A stretch of DNA of 64,000 nt from Haematomicrobium sanguinis DSM 21259 (GTDB lineage: Bacteria; Actinomycetota; Actinomycetes; Actinomycetales; Micrococcaceae), in assembly GCF_000688395.1 (NCBI RefSeq), contig NZ_JIAG01000011.1:49390-113389 (forward strand), read 5' to 3'. The position numbers were made by a program, and so were the translations under genes. This document shows, in pieces, positions 43,484 through 52,580 of the stretch. Every line of letters starts with the position of its first letter. Position 1 is the first letter of the stretch. The notes under the pieces were generated by a model, which made no database searches, was not told the DNA's origin, and saw only the letters and a program-made list of their open reading frames with translations.

Positions 43484-45079
43484 CTACCTGTTGAGTGCGA
43501 CGCTCGCCAACAGTTCTGGGGCACGCCGGTCATAGCTTGCGCCGCCGGTGCGGATGCCAAACCACAGTACAGCCGAACCCCACAGGAGTCCCACTGCCAA
43601 CACGATCCACTGCCACATCATCTGACCGCTCATAAGCGCCACAACCGTGGGAATGATGAGCGGCAATCCCAGAATACCTACCGCCAGGGTCGAAGCCAGG
43701 CTTGTGATGGCGGCGCGGGCTGCGGTGCCCGGCGGAGTCTTGAACGGGCTGTCACCGGGTAGCGGCGTGTTGTAGGTGTAACGCGCGGACACCACACTGG
43801 AGACGCCGAGCGCAATGCCTAAGAGCCCAAGACTGACACCTACCGAGAGCACAATCTTGGACCAATCCCCGGTGATCAGCGGCGGCACAATCCAGGCTAG
43901 GAGCATCAGCGGCAGGCCAATGGTCGCCGCACCCAAAACGCGTCCGGCCCGGTCCGCCCGACCGCTCACCCCGGTTGACACATGCAGGGCGAACGCCGTG
44001 TTATCGAAGGAAATATCCGCAATGATCCCGTACCCCACAAAGTACGCGACAATGGCGCCCAGCATCCAATAGAGCCCGATCCCCGGCAGTGCTTCGCCGC
44101 GGCCGCCGCCCGAGCCCCAGAACCAGAGCAAAATCGCAAAAAGCGGCAGCATAAACAGCGAAATCGAGTACCGCGGATCCCGGAACCAATAAGTGGTGGC
44201 CCGCGCGGCGACCGCGCCGGTGGGCGTGGCCGGAAAACGGGCAAACCAGCCAAGCTTCCCGGCGGCACGCTTGGTCACCGCGTTCACCGGCGGGTTCTCC
44301 AGCGCGCGGGAAAGCATGCGTGACCACAGCCAGGCCAAAGCCAGTAGAAATACGACGGCGATGAGGCTCACCAGAGCGGCTTGTCCCGGATTGCCCGCCG
44401 CTATCGCGGCGGGAATCGCCCAGGGCGCACCCAACGGGGTCCAGGCGAGGACTTGGGCGAGATCCACCAGGAAGGCCGGGTTGGACGTCGCGGCCGCAAC
44501 AATACCGGCGATAATGGGGCCTAGGAGCACAAGCGGGAGAAAAAGAATGATTTGCGAGACGTCCTTGAACCGCCGCGAGTTCATGAGTTGCGCTGCGGCC
44601 GTGGTCGCCAAGCGCGAGGCGACGATGCAGGTCAGCAGTCCCAGAACGGCGGCGATCGGGCTGACCAGGGCCGCGGCGGGAGATAATTGCGCATAGGCGA
44701 CGGGCTGCCCAATAAGAGTCACGAGAATCATCGCAATCCCAGGAATTCCCACAAAGCTTGAGAGCACCAGTCCCGGCACGAGCTTATTCATCGGTATGCC
44801 GAAGGTGGCAAACCGCGCCGGATCCAAGGTGAGGTCAACGCCGGTGACAAACACCGGAATGATGATCCACCCCAGGATCATGGCACTTCCGAGCAAGATC
44901 CAGCCCGTGGGTACCGCCTCGGGATAGTCGCGGCCAACGGCGACCATGGCCGTGATCGCCATGGAGACCACACCGAGGGCGCAAACCGCCCCAAGAATCA
45001 CGCCGATGGCCTGCCACTTGCTACGTTTTAGACCGTTCTTGAACAGTGCCCACTTGAGAGCTACGAGTTTCGCAACCAC
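43484..45079 (-). CDS. ABC transporter permease (12 or more TM segments)
   Basis: 531 residues with many hydrophobic helices spread over the length, e.g. WQAIGVILGAVCALGVVSMA, WILLGSAMILGWIIIPVFV and MWQWIVLAVGLLWGSAVLW at the C-terminus. It overlaps the upstream ATPase gene by 19 bases (GTG 45079), so the two form one exporter. The layout (ATPase then one large permease) is common in actinobacterial drug or lipid exporters. No substrate can be named. The C-terminal 10 residues (ASVALNR) are soluble. Confidence 0.85.
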   Translation of the reverse strand: MVAKLVALKWALFKNGLKRSKWQAIGVILGAVCALGVVSMAITAMVAVGRDYPEAVPTGWILLGSAMILGWIIIPVFVTGVDLTLDPARFATFGIPMNKLVPGLVLSSFVGIPGIAMILVTLIGQPVAYAQLSPAAALVSPIAAVLGLLTCIVASRLATTAAAQLMNSRRFKDVSQIILFLPLVLLGPIIAGIVAAATSNPAFLVDLAQVLAWTPLGAPWAIPAAIAAGNPGQAALVSLIAVVFLLALAWLWSRMLSRALENPPVNAVTKRAAGKLGWFARFPATPTGAVAARATTYWFRDPRYSISLFMLPLFAILLWFWGSGGGRGEALPGIGLYWMLGAIVAYFVGYGIIADISFDNTAFALHVSTGVSGRADRAGRVLGAATIGLPLMLLAWIVPPLITGDWSKIVLSVGVSLGLLGIALGVSSVVSARYTYNTPLPGDSPFKTPPGTAARAAITSLASTLAVGILGLPLIIPTVVALMSGQMMWQWIVLAVGLLWGSAVLWFGIRTGGASYDRRAPELLASVALNR

Positions 45080-45825
45080 TCTAGCCCCTCCGTCTCGTGA
45101 CGACCGCCAACCAATTCGACGAACCGGTCCTCAAGGCTCTTTCCGTCACGGACCTCTGCAACGGTCCCGGCAGCGCGCACTTGACCGTGATCAATCACGG
45201 CCACGTGATCGCACATGCGCTCCACCAGATCCATCACGTGCGAGGACACAATGACCGTGCCGCCCGAGAGCGCAAAGGATTTGAGGATGTCGCGGATATT
45301 GGCGGCCGAGACCGGGTCCACGGACTCAAAGGGTTCATCCAAGACCAACAGCTTCGGCGAGTGGATCAGCGCGCACGCGAGTGCGACCTTTTTAGTCATA
45401 CCGGCCGAGTAATCAACAACCAAAGTTCCCGCATCATCGGCGAGGTCGAAGGCTTGAAGGAGATCCTGGGTGCGCTGAGCGACCGTATCCCGGTCCATCC
45501 CGCGCAATAAACCGGCGTAGGTTATGAGCTGTTCCCCGGAGAGCCGGTCAAAGAGACGAACGCCATCCGGGAGAACTCCCATCTGCTGCTTTGCCTCATT
45601 GGGGTTCTCCCACACATCGCTGCCGTACACCCAGACCTTCCCGAACTCCGGGCGCAATAGGCCGGTTGCCATGGAAAGCGTGGTGGTCTTGCCAGCCCCA
45701 TTGGGGCCGACCAAACCATAAAAGGATCCGGCTGGCACATCAAGATCGATACCGTTGACGGCGATCTTGTCCCCAAAGCGCTTTCCGAGTCCGCGAATGA
45801 CAAGTGCAGGTTGTGATGAACTCAT
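45061..45825 (-). CDS. ABC transporter ATP-binding protein
   Basis: 254 residues. Walker A GPNGAGKTTTLSMA near 39-52, Q-loop GVLPDGVRLFDRL, signature VDYSAGMTKKVALACAL (variant of LSGGQ), Walker B LLVLDEPFESVDP, and switch His in VSSHVMDL. It precedes and overlaps the permease gene. The variant signature (YSAGMTKK) is typical of type-2 exporters with large single permeases. ATG at 45825. Confidence 0.92.
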   Translation of the reverse strand: MSSSQPALVIRGLGKRFGDKIAVNGIDLDVPAGSFYGLVGPNGAGKTTTLSMATGLLRPEFGKVWVYGSDVWENPNEAKQQMGVLPDGVRLFDRLSGEQLITYAGLLRGMDRDTVAQRTQDLLQAFDLADDAGTLVVDYSAGMTKKVALACALIHSPKLLVLDEPFESVDPVSAANIRDILKSFALSGGTVIVSSHVMDLVERMCDHVAVIDHGQVRAAGTVAEVRDGKSLEDRFVELVGGRHETEGLEWLRNS

Positions 45826-45903
45826 GCTTTGACGCTATCAAAGCACTCCGACATTCACCCCACCCGAAGGGATGATTACATAGGAAGGGCGCGGGCCCGC
45901 AAC

Positions 45904-46878
45904 TTAGAAGAGGAGCGAAGCCAGCTTTCCGCGAGCTTTCACGACGCGCTCGTCTCCGGCTCCCACCAGCGCAAAGAAATCGACGAGCCGCGACCGAGCG
46001 GCCTCGCGGTCCTCGCCAACATGAGCGCCAATGAAGACCAGTAACCGGTTAAAGGCATCGTCAACATGACCGCCCACCATGTCCAGATCGGCCACCGCCA
46101 ATTGCGCCTGAAGGTTATCCGGTTGACCGGCTCCCGCTTCGCGGACTTCGGCCGCGTCCATGTCCGCGGTGCGCTTGAGCAGGCCCACCTGATGCAAACC
46201 AACTTGAGCATCCTGATCCGCCGGGCTCTCGGCCAACGCTTTACGGTATGCCTCTTCGGCGGCCCGATAGTCGCCCTTTTCAATGGCGTCAAAGGCCTCC
46301 TGGTGCAACGGAGGTAAAGGCGCGTCCGCTCCGCCGTCCTCGGCGTCGCTCGCCTCCCCGGGTAGCCGCCCGGTCACCCCTTGCTGCGCGGCCAGTGTCA
46401 TCAACTGCTGCAGGAGCCCGGCAAGTTCGTCTTCGCTGATCGGGCCGCTAAAGAGCGGCACCGGTTGGTTCTTGATGACCGCGACGACCGTTGGCAGCGC
46501 TTGCACCGCAAACGCCTGCACAATATTGGGATTCGCCGCCGCGTCCACCGCAGCGAGCAAGAGCTTCCCCTGCGCCGCGCTGACCACCTGATCCAAGAGA
46601 CCGAGCACGTGCGACGATTCGTTCTGCGCCGGATCCACCACGGCAACTAAGACGGGCACCTTGGAGGATGCGCCGATCACTTGCGGGAAGCTTTGCTCGG
46701 TCATGGTGACCGCCCACGGGTTGCCGTTGTCGCCACCTGCGCCGGCCCCGCCGGCACCAGCCCCGCCAGCGCCGGGAATCGCGCCCTTGCGCGCCCCCAG
46801 CGTTGACAGGTCCACGGCACCGCGCAAGTTCGCCGCATTCATCGACGGACCGGGCGCTCCATTCATCGAACTACTCAC
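45904..46878 (-). CDS. ybbN: Thioredoxin/TPR co-chaperone (YbbN-like)
   Basis: 324 residues. Gly/Ala-rich N-terminus (GAGGAGAGGAGAGGDNG, about 37-52), then a thioredoxin fold: VTMTEQSFPQVIGASSKVPVLVAVVD where the CxxC pair is replaced, so redox activity is unlikely. AVQALPTVVAVIKNQPVPLFSG is the cis-proline region. A TPR-like helical half follows (LHQEAFDAIEKGDYRAAEEAYRKALAESP). YbbN family members act as chaperone partners. GTG start at 46878. The symbol reflects architecture only. Confidence 0.88.
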   Translation of the reverse strand: MSSSMNGAPGPSMNAANLRGAVDLSTLGARKGAIPGAGGAGAGGAGAGGDNGNPWAVTMTEQSFPQVIGASSKVPVLVAVVDPAQNESSHVLGLLDQVVSAAQGKLLLAAVDAAANPNIVQAFAVQALPTVVAVIKNQPVPLFSGPISEDELAGLLQQLMTLAAQQGVTGRLPGEASDAEDGGADAPLPPLHQEAFDAIEKGDYRAAEEAYRKALAESPADQDAQVGLHQVGLLKRTADMDAAEVREAGAGQPDNLQAQLAVADLDMVGGHVDDAFNRLLVFIGAHVGEDREAARSRLVDFFALVGAGDERVVKARGKLASLLF

Positions 46879-46943
46879 AATGCTTCTCCAAACTCGATTT
46901 CAGTGACATTCGCCCGCAAGCACCGCGCCTGCTGACCAAGAAT

Positions 46944-49004
46944 CTACTGATCAAGAATACGGACTCGCAACAGCTCTTGCGTCGCGGCAAAGAGCTTCAA
47001 CGGATCCTTGCTTCCGGCCGGCGGCACATAGAGCGCCACGGATTCCCCGAAGAACTCCTCCAACGGCTGATTGGTGCTGTCGGTGCCCAGAATCTCTTGA
47101 TAGTTCTGGAACTGCAAGGTTGAACGGTTGACCGGAGTGGTCGTCATCAGGTAGTTCAGGTACCCGATCACCACGGCACCGCCATCGGATGTGGAATACG
47201 CGTACACCTCATTGCCCGGAGCCGCATGCTGAATCGACACCTCGGAAACGGCCTCGCCCTCGGCATTGGTGCTGCCGTCTATGCGGTCTTTCTGTGTCTT
47301 GTCCACAAAGTCCAGGTATTGGTTGCCTTCGATGCTGTCCTTTTGGTCGCCCGCAGGATCGTTCAGCCGCCCCGCAAGAGTATTAATCGCGTCATTGGGG
47401 GACATCGCCAAGCCTTCGGCAGAGGCCGGATCGAGTCCGTTCGCGCCCAGGCTGTCCAGATTTGGCTTCGGGAACACGCCGCCGGGAAGCATCGGCACGG
47501 ACTCGATGATCTTGTAGTTATCGCGTGCGGATTCTTGCCGGAACAAAATGATCTGTGGGACGGTATTGTTTTCGCCCTGCGTGACGGCCACAAACGAGCG
47601 CGGCCACGACTGTTCGCCGCCGTCGGTCACCGGGATGTTGTAGGAAAGCAAACGCTCGGCCGCGATCGGTGCGAGGGGAACCGTCCCTTCCACCTTGGCT
47701 CCGACCTCATAATTCGCCTTGCGCATGTAGTACGCGACACCGGCAAATCGCGGCGCGATCGTCTGCACGTTCTTTTCCGAATCGCCGCGTGCGGCCACTT
47801 CTTCGGCAGAGGCGAGAATCGACTTCAATTGCGTGTCGGTAATGAGCGGGAAGGTCGAGCCATCATCGGCGCCCGGGGTGTCATCGGTGGTTGTCGGTGT
47901 GGGTGCCACGCTCGCCGATTCGGTGGGCGCTGGCTCTGTTGCCGTCTCGGCGTTCGCCGCTCCGGCGGGCGTCACCAGGCTGAGCGCAACCAAAAGTACG
48001 ACGACGCCCCTCGCCCGCTTGCCCAAGGCACCAAACATTTCGGTCATCTTGGGCCGGGTATTTCCGCTCGCCGGCTTGGGCGAAGGCACCTCGGGCGAGC
48101 CTGCGGCGTCGCCGGCAGGCTTGGGTGCCGGAGTGTCGCTCGGCTTTGTTCCGGACGCGCCCGCGGTTGTACTGGTCTTGCCTGTGCTGGTTTTATCTGT
48201 ACCAGTCTTATCGGTGCCGACCTTTTCAGCGCCGGTCTTCTCGGTGCCAGTATCCCCTGGCTTGCCAGTCGGCTTGTCCGCCGATCCATCCCCGGGGCCC
48301 TTTACCGGCGAGGACTTCCCGGCGGCCGCTCCGGCCGCCGCGGGAGCAGGAATCTTGGTCAGCGGACCGGTGTGCGCCTTTTCCCAGGCTCTCGTGCCCT
48401 CATTGGGCTCTTTGTTCTTGCCGCGACCGGTGAGGAACATCAAGCCAATCCCGAGAAGCGCAATCAGACCGCCAATAATAATAAGCGGAATGGCCCACTG
48501 ATTGGTGTCGGTATTGGCATAGCGCACCGTGAGTTGGGATGGTGCCGGAGCGGTCCCGTCGGTAGCGACGAGCACGGACCAGTCACCCGGAGGGAACTCT
48601 TCCCAACGGTACTCGAGCGTATTAGTACCCTCTTCTTGCTTGACCCACAGGTCTGAGCCGCGAGGATTGGGCGTGGACGCCTCGCCCTCGGTGAACTTGC
48701 CCTGCAACGTCTTATCTTCAATGCCGGTGTAGGTGTAATTCGCCGCCGGACCGACCCAGGCCTTGACGTCGGAGGAGCGCCCAATGGCCAGCACCATGTC
48801 GCCCTCGCCCTTGATCTGCACGTCGACGTTACCCTCGGACACCTTGCCAATGGCCGAATCGAGGACCACTACGGGAGCTTTCTGGTCGATGGTTTGAGTC
48901 ACCTCGTTGTACTCCGGCGGAGCCCACACGGTTTGTTGGGCGATGCCGAGCGCACCGACCACGAGGCCAATCAAGAGTAAAGGTAGCCCGAGTAAAAGTC
49001 GCAC
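46944..49004 (-). CDS. Large membrane protein with Thr/Lys/Gly repeat linker, function unknown
   Basis: About 686 residues from GTG 49004 (VRLLLGLPLLLIG); a start at 49184 would add an unlikely Cys/Arg-rich leader. One helix opens the protein and another is WAIPLIIIGGLIALLGIGLM. Between them is an exported-type domain (EGNVDVQIKGEGDMVLAIG). A linker of Thr/Lys/Gly-rich units (TGTDKTSTGKTSTTAG type) follows, then a third helix ARGVVVLLVALSLVTPAGAANA that looks like a cleavable signal and a large soluble C-terminal domain with many Asn/Gln and acidic residues. Possibly two secreted domains joined through a cytosolic linker. No family recognised. ATG at 47xxx not used. Confidence 0.6.
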   Translation of the reverse strand: MRLLLGLPLLLIGLVVGALGIAQQTVWAPPEYNEVTQTIDQKAPVVVLDSAIGKVSEGNVDVQIKGEGDMVLAIGRSSDVKAWVGPAANYTYTGIEDKTLQGKFTEGEASTPNPRGSDLWVKQEEGTNTLEYRWEEFPPGDWSVLVATDGTAPAPSQLTVRYANTDTNQWAIPLIIIGGLIALLGIGLMFLTGRGKNKEPNEGTRAWEKAHTGPLTKIPAPAAAGAAAGKSSPVKGPGDGSADKPTGKPGDTGTEKTGAEKVGTDKTGTDKTSTGKTSTTAGASGTKPSDTPAPKPAGDAAGSPEVPSPKPASGNTRPKMTEMFGALGKRARGVVVLLVALSLVTPAGAANAETATEPAPTESASVAPTPTTTDDTPGADDGSTFPLITDTQLKSILASAEEVAARGDSEKNVQTIAPRFAGVAYYMRKANYEVGAKVEGTVPLAPIAAERLLSYNIPVTDGGEQSWPRSFVAVTQGENNTVPQIILFRQESARDNYKIIESVPMLPGGVFPKPNLDSLGANGLDPASAEGLAMSPNDAINTLAGRLNDPAGDQKDSIEGNQYLDFVDKTQKDRIDGSTNAEGEAVSEVSIQHAAPGNEVYAYSTSDGGAVVIGYLNYLMTTTPVNRSTLQFQNYQEILGTDSTNQPLEEFFGESVALYVPPAGSKDPLKLFAATQELLRVRILDQ

Positions 49005-49239
49005 AGTTGTCCAATCACTATCAACAGTCTTATTAAGCAATGGTAACGAACGAGCCTGAAAGGAGCATGATCGTGTGGTATGCGGCACATTTGACGCGGT
49101 ATTTGCCTGAGCGTCCCCGGCCCATTTAAAAGGTATTCTCAAAAAGGAATGATATGCAGCGCATCGCGGCAAGCAACGCCACAATAGATGTGCTCAAGCG
49201 GCGCAATGGATCAATACCGTGACGCGAAAGAAAGGCACC

Positions 49240-50571
49240 ATGGCTGACAAGGACAAGGTACCTGTGGGTGACGCATTGCCCACCCCTGCCCCAGGCGATG
49301 ACACCAGCACAGACACCGAACCCACTGGAGCACCCGCACCCCAACCGCAAGAGAAGCCCACGTTTTTACAGCGTGTGCGCGGAGTATTCGGCAAAGGCGT
49401 TCCCGGCGCAAAGGCGCGCCGCCGCTTTGAGTTCCCGCCGGAACAGTCGCCGGAGCACATCTACAAAAATGAGGACGTGGACCTTGGCGACGAGAAGCTG
49501 AAGTTCTCCCCCGCCGAGCCCACAACGGACAGCTCGGTGGCAACGCACCCGATCAGGTTTGGCTTCATGCTCACCGTTGGCGTCGGCATTGCGCTCATGG
49601 CCTACTTCATGTTGCAAAACGTGGGACAGCTGTTGCTGTGGATCTTGACCGCACTCTTCATTGCGCTCGGCCTCGACCCGGTCGTGCGCTTCTTGGAGCG
49701 GCACAAGTTCCCGCGACCGCTTGCCATCGTTACAGTATTGACGGCCTTCGTGGGAGCGCTCACGCTGTTTTTCGTCAATACGATTCCCACGATCGTGCAA
49801 CAGACCACGGACTTTGTGAACCAGGTACCGACCCTGACTAATGACTTCCTCTCCTCGGATTTCTTCACGAACATCGATTCGCAGTGGAATGTCCGCGAAC
49901 GCATCCAGGACGAGGTCAACAACTTCTTTGGCTCTTCTTCGGCGATCGGCAGCGTTTTTAACAACGCCTTTACCGCAGGGCAGGCCGTCGCGAACGGGCT
50001 CCTCGGCGCGCTGATCGTTTTGGTGCTCTCGCTGTATTTCCTCGCCTCGCTGCCCGCGATGAAGCGGTGGGCGTACCGTCTGGCACCGCGCTCCAAGCGC
50101 AACCGCGTGCAGGCGCTCTCGGAGGAAATCACTCGCAGCGTCGGCAACTATGTGATTGGGCAGGCCTGCGTCGCGCTCATTAACGCCGGCGTCGCCTTCA
50201 CCCTGATGTCCATTTTCAAGGTCCCGTTCTCCGCCCTGCTCGCGTTTGTGGTGGCGCTCTTGGCGTTCATCCCACTGGTCGGCGGCGTCATCGCCGGTGT
50301 GCTTGTGTCCCTCGTCGCGCTGACGGTTTCCCCGCAGACGGCGCTGTTCTACGCGATCGGCTACTTCGCCTACCTGCAAATCGAGGCGTACTTTGTCTCG
50401 CCGCGCATTATGCAAAAGGCCGTCGCAGTGCCCGGTGCGGTCGCAGTCATTGCGGTGATCGCCGGTGGCTCGCTACTCGGCGTGCTTGGCGCCCTCATTG
50501 CCATCCCGACGGCCGCTGCGGTCATGCTCTTGATCAAAGAGGTGTTTATCGCCAGGCAGGATAAGCTCTAG
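49240..50571 (+). CDS. AI-2E family transporter
   Basis: 443 residues from ATG 49240 preceded by AAAGAAAGG; a GTG at 49219 is possible. A polar N-terminal 90 residues is followed by paired helices near 110-150 (GFMLTVGVGIALMAYFMLQN, LLLWILTALFIALGLDPVV) and more to the end (GNYVIGQACVALINAGVAFTL, AFIPLVGGVIAGVLVSLVAL). The family includes AI-2, PurR-like and Na+/H+ exporters, so substrate is unspecific. The stop shares CTAG with the convergent hydrolase stop. Confidence 0.9.
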   Translation: MADKDKVPVGDALPTPAPGDDTSTDTEPTGAPAPQPQEKPTFLQRVRGVFGKGVPGAKARRRFEFPPEQSPEHIYKNEDVDLGDEKLKFSPAEPTTDSSVATHPIRFGFMLTVGVGIALMAYFMLQNVGQLLLWILTALFIALGLDPVVRFLERHKFPRPLAIVTVLTAFVGALTLFFVNTIPTIVQQTTDFVNQVPTLTNDFLSSDFFTNIDSQWNVRERIQDEVNNFFGSSSAIGSVFNNAFTAGQAVANGLLGALIVLVLSLYFLASLPAMKRWAYRLAPRSKRNRVQALSEEITRSVGNYVIGQACVALINAGVAFTLMSIFKVPFSALLAFVVALLAFIPLVGGVIAGVLVSLVALTVSPQTALFYAIGYFAYLQIEAYFVSPRIMQKAVAVPGAVAVIAVIAGGSLLGVLGALIAIPTAAAVMLLIKEVFIARQDKL

Positions 50572-51356
50572 CCGCTCACGTTTGCGCTCGGGCCCGCCCA
50601 GGTATCCGGAAGCGCAACCTTTTCGCCCAAGACGGTGCTGGCAATAATATCCAGCACCGTCTTGACGTATTTCTCCCCGACCCACAGGTGCTTGGCACCC
50701 GCCACCGGAATCACCTCGGCTTGCGGCACCAACCCAAAACGCTCGGCCGCCTCGGCCGGGCGCAGATAGTCATCAAATTCAGGTACGACGGCGATGAGCG
50801 GCTTGTCCGTCTCGGCCCACCTTTGTAGGTCCTCGTCATTGGCACGCTTGAGCAGCGGCGAGAGCAGTATCGCGCCTTTCGTCGCGCTGGCGGCCGGTTC
50901 TTCCGTACCGTACTTGAGGGCCAACTCGGTGCCAAAGGACCAGCCGAGCAACCAGGTGTTGGCGCACTCAAATTGCTTACTGAAGTCCACCGCCGCGGCG
51001 ACGTCGAAGCGCTCGGAGGCACCGCCGTCGAACATCCCATCGCTTTGCCCGCGCGGCGAGGAGGTGCCGCGCGTGTTGAACCGCAGGATGCCGATGCCGG
51101 CGAGCGCGGGCAGCCGGTAGGACGCCTTGCGAAACACGTGCGAATCCATGAAGCCGCCGTGCGTGGGCAGCGGGTGCAGCGAGACGATGAGCCCCTTGAG
51201 CTCGCCCTCCGGGAGCGCTATTTCGCCGACGAGTTCCAATCCGTCCTCGGTCGTGAAGGAGCAGTTGGAACGGAGCGCGGGAAGGACTGTGGAGGCGCGG
51301 ATGTCGGTGGGGTCGGCGCTGGTGGTGAACTCGAGTTCGCTGGGCGAAGAAATCAT
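50568..51356 (-). CDS. Alpha/beta-hydrolase family protein
   Basis: 262 residues. LKGLIVSLHPLPTHGGFMD is the oxyanion region and WLLGWSFGTELALKYG carries the nucleophile elbow G-x-S-x-G (GWSFG). IAVVPEFDDYLRP gives the acid and AGAKHLWVGEKYV the His. It resembles serine hydrolases related to CocE/TAP or bacterial dienelactone-type enzymes. No signal peptide. Co-directional with the short zinc-ribbon gene upstream, 10 bases away. Confidence 0.85.
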   Translation of the reverse strand: MISSPSELEFTTSADPTDIRASTVLPALRSNCSFTTEDGLELVGEIALPEGELKGLIVSLHPLPTHGGFMDSHVFRKASYRLPALAGIGILRFNTRGTSSPRGQSDGMFDGGASERFDVAAAVDFSKQFECANTWLLGWSFGTELALKYGTEEPAASATKGAILLSPLLKRANDEDLQRWAETDKPLIAVVPEFDDYLRPAEAAERFGLVPQAEVIPVAGAKHLWVGEKYVKTVLDIIASTVLGEKVALPDTWAGPSANVSG

Positions 51357-51365
51357 GAATCCACT

Positions 51366-51677
51366 CTAACGGCGCGCGCGCTGGGCCCAACATTGGACGT
51401 GCCAGTGCCGCCGGTCGGCCAGTGCGGCTTGCTCCGAGGACGGCCCGTCCTCGCGCCAGGCGACCAAGTGGGCGATACCCGGGGCGATGGTGCGAAAGCA
51501 CCCGGGGCAGGTGTACTCCTTTGTCGAGGTGCCGGCGGCAATGTTGCGCACGAGCCAGGTGCCATCGCGCCCCGTCTCGGTGCGCTGCCCGCGCCCGGAA
51601 AGCGCGCGAATGGCGGCGACGTCCAGCGGCGTGTGTTCGGTCTGCCACTTGTTGACTCGTGTCCTTTTTCGCGCCAT
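51366..51677 (-). CDS. Small zinc-ribbon-like protein
   Basis: 103 residues. A Cys-x2-Cys pair in EYTCPGCFRTIAPGIAHLV and a late HWHVQCWAQ could bind zinc. Highly basic N- and C-termini (MARKRTRVNKWQ, AQRARR) suggest nucleic-acid contact. Proteins like this are commonly placed next to a hydrolase in actinobacteria and are often (wrongly) called ATP/GTP-binding. Divergent from nucS across 67 bases. Function unknown. Confidence 0.75.
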   Translation of the reverse strand: MARKRTRVNKWQTEHTPLDVAAIRALSGRGQRTETGRDGTWLVRNIAAGTSTKEYTCPGCFRTIAPGIAHLVAWREDGPSSEQAALADRRHWHVQCWAQRARR

Positions 51678-51744
51678 ACCTTCTATTGTGCCGTGCCGAC
51701 CGCGCCGCGTTTTGCGGGGGCGCCCGGTTCGGTAGAGTTGGCCT

Positions 51745-52440
51745 GTGCGTTTAGTGATTGCTCAGTGTTCGGTGGATTATGAAGGTCGGCTCAAGGCGCA
51801 TTTGCCGCTTGCGACGCGGCTGTTGATCGTCAAGGCGGATGGCTCGGTGCTGGTGCATTCGGATGGCGGCTCGTACAAACCTCTGAACTGGATGAGCCCT
51901 CCGGCGACGCTGCGCATTGAGGCTGCGAGCGAGGAAGAGACGGCCGAAGGCATTGCCGAGGTCTGGTACGTGCAACACGCGAAAAGCGATGATCGCCTCG
52001 TGGTGCGCGTTTACGAGAAGCTGAGCGAGCAGAGCCACGATTTGGGCGTGGATCCCGGGCTGGTCAAGGACGGTGTCGAGGCGGATTTGCAGCGGCTATT
52101 GGCCGAGCAGATTGAAACCCTGGGTTCGGGTTTTACGCTGATTCGGCGCGAGTACCCGACGGCGATTGGACCGGTTGATATTTTGGCGCGGGATGCGTCG
52201 GGGCAGACCGTGGCGATTGAGCTCAAGCGTCGCGGCGACATCGATGGCGTGGAACAGTTGACGCGCTATTTGGAGTTGCTCAATCGCGACCCGCTGCTGG
52301 CGCCTGTTCGGGGTATTTTTGGCGCCCAGTTGATCAAGCCGCAGGCTCGCGTCTTGGCGACCGATCGCGGGATCGAGTGCAAGACGCTGGATTATGACGC
52401 GATGCGCGGCGTAGACGATAGTTCGACGCGCCTCTTTTAG
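51745..52440 (+). CDS. nucS: NucS/EndoMS mismatch endonuclease
   Basis: 231 residues. Cuts mismatched double-stranded DNA, the mismatch-repair system of actinobacteria lacking MutS/Mut[22 protein letters not shown] and [17 protein letters not shown] form the N-terminal binding domain. The catalytic half has [22 protein letters not shown] (D...E-x-K). The terminal DDSSTRLF matches the beta-clamp-binding tail of this family. GTG start at 51745. The gene is on its own transcript. Confidence 0.95.
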   Translation: MRLVIAQCSVDYEGRLKAHLPLATRLLIVKADGSVLVHSDGGSYKPLNWMSPPATLRIEAASEEETAEGIAEVWYVQHAKSDDRLVVRVYEKLSEQSHDLGVDPGLVKDGVEADLQRLLAEQIETLGSGFTLIRREYPTAIGPVDILARDASGQTVAIELKRRGDIDGVEQLTRYLELLNRDPLLAPVRGIFGAQLIKPQARVLATDRGIECKTLDYDAMRGVDDSSTRLF

Positions 52441-52468
52441 GATAATGGCCTGGCCGTGGGTGGCTCGC

Positions 52469-52535
52469 GGGTCTATGTTTGCCGCAAACTAGACCCATAA
52501 CCGTTATGGGTCTACTTCGTGGCAGGAATAGACCC
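52469..52535. repeat. Alternating GGGTCTA/TAGACCC inverted repeat array
   Basis: GGGTCTA at 52469-52475, TAGACCC at 52490-52496, GGGTCTA at 52508-52514 and TAGACCC at 52529-52535. Neighbouring copies can pair in alternative hairpins; the centre pair (52490-52514) extends to TAGACCCATAAC/GTTATGGGTCTA. It fills the gap between nucS and nagA. The half-sites recall DasR/NagR-type TGGTCTAGACCA operators but are 14 bases apart and start with GGG. Confidence 0.7.
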
Positions 52536-52580
52536 TGCGTAGCGCGCAATAGAGGTCGCGGGGCTGACTAGACTGGGGGC

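Noticed and set aside
47226..48656. 476-codon plus-strand ORF
   Set aside because: Antisense to the large membrane protein gene; Arg/Gly-rich shadow frame.
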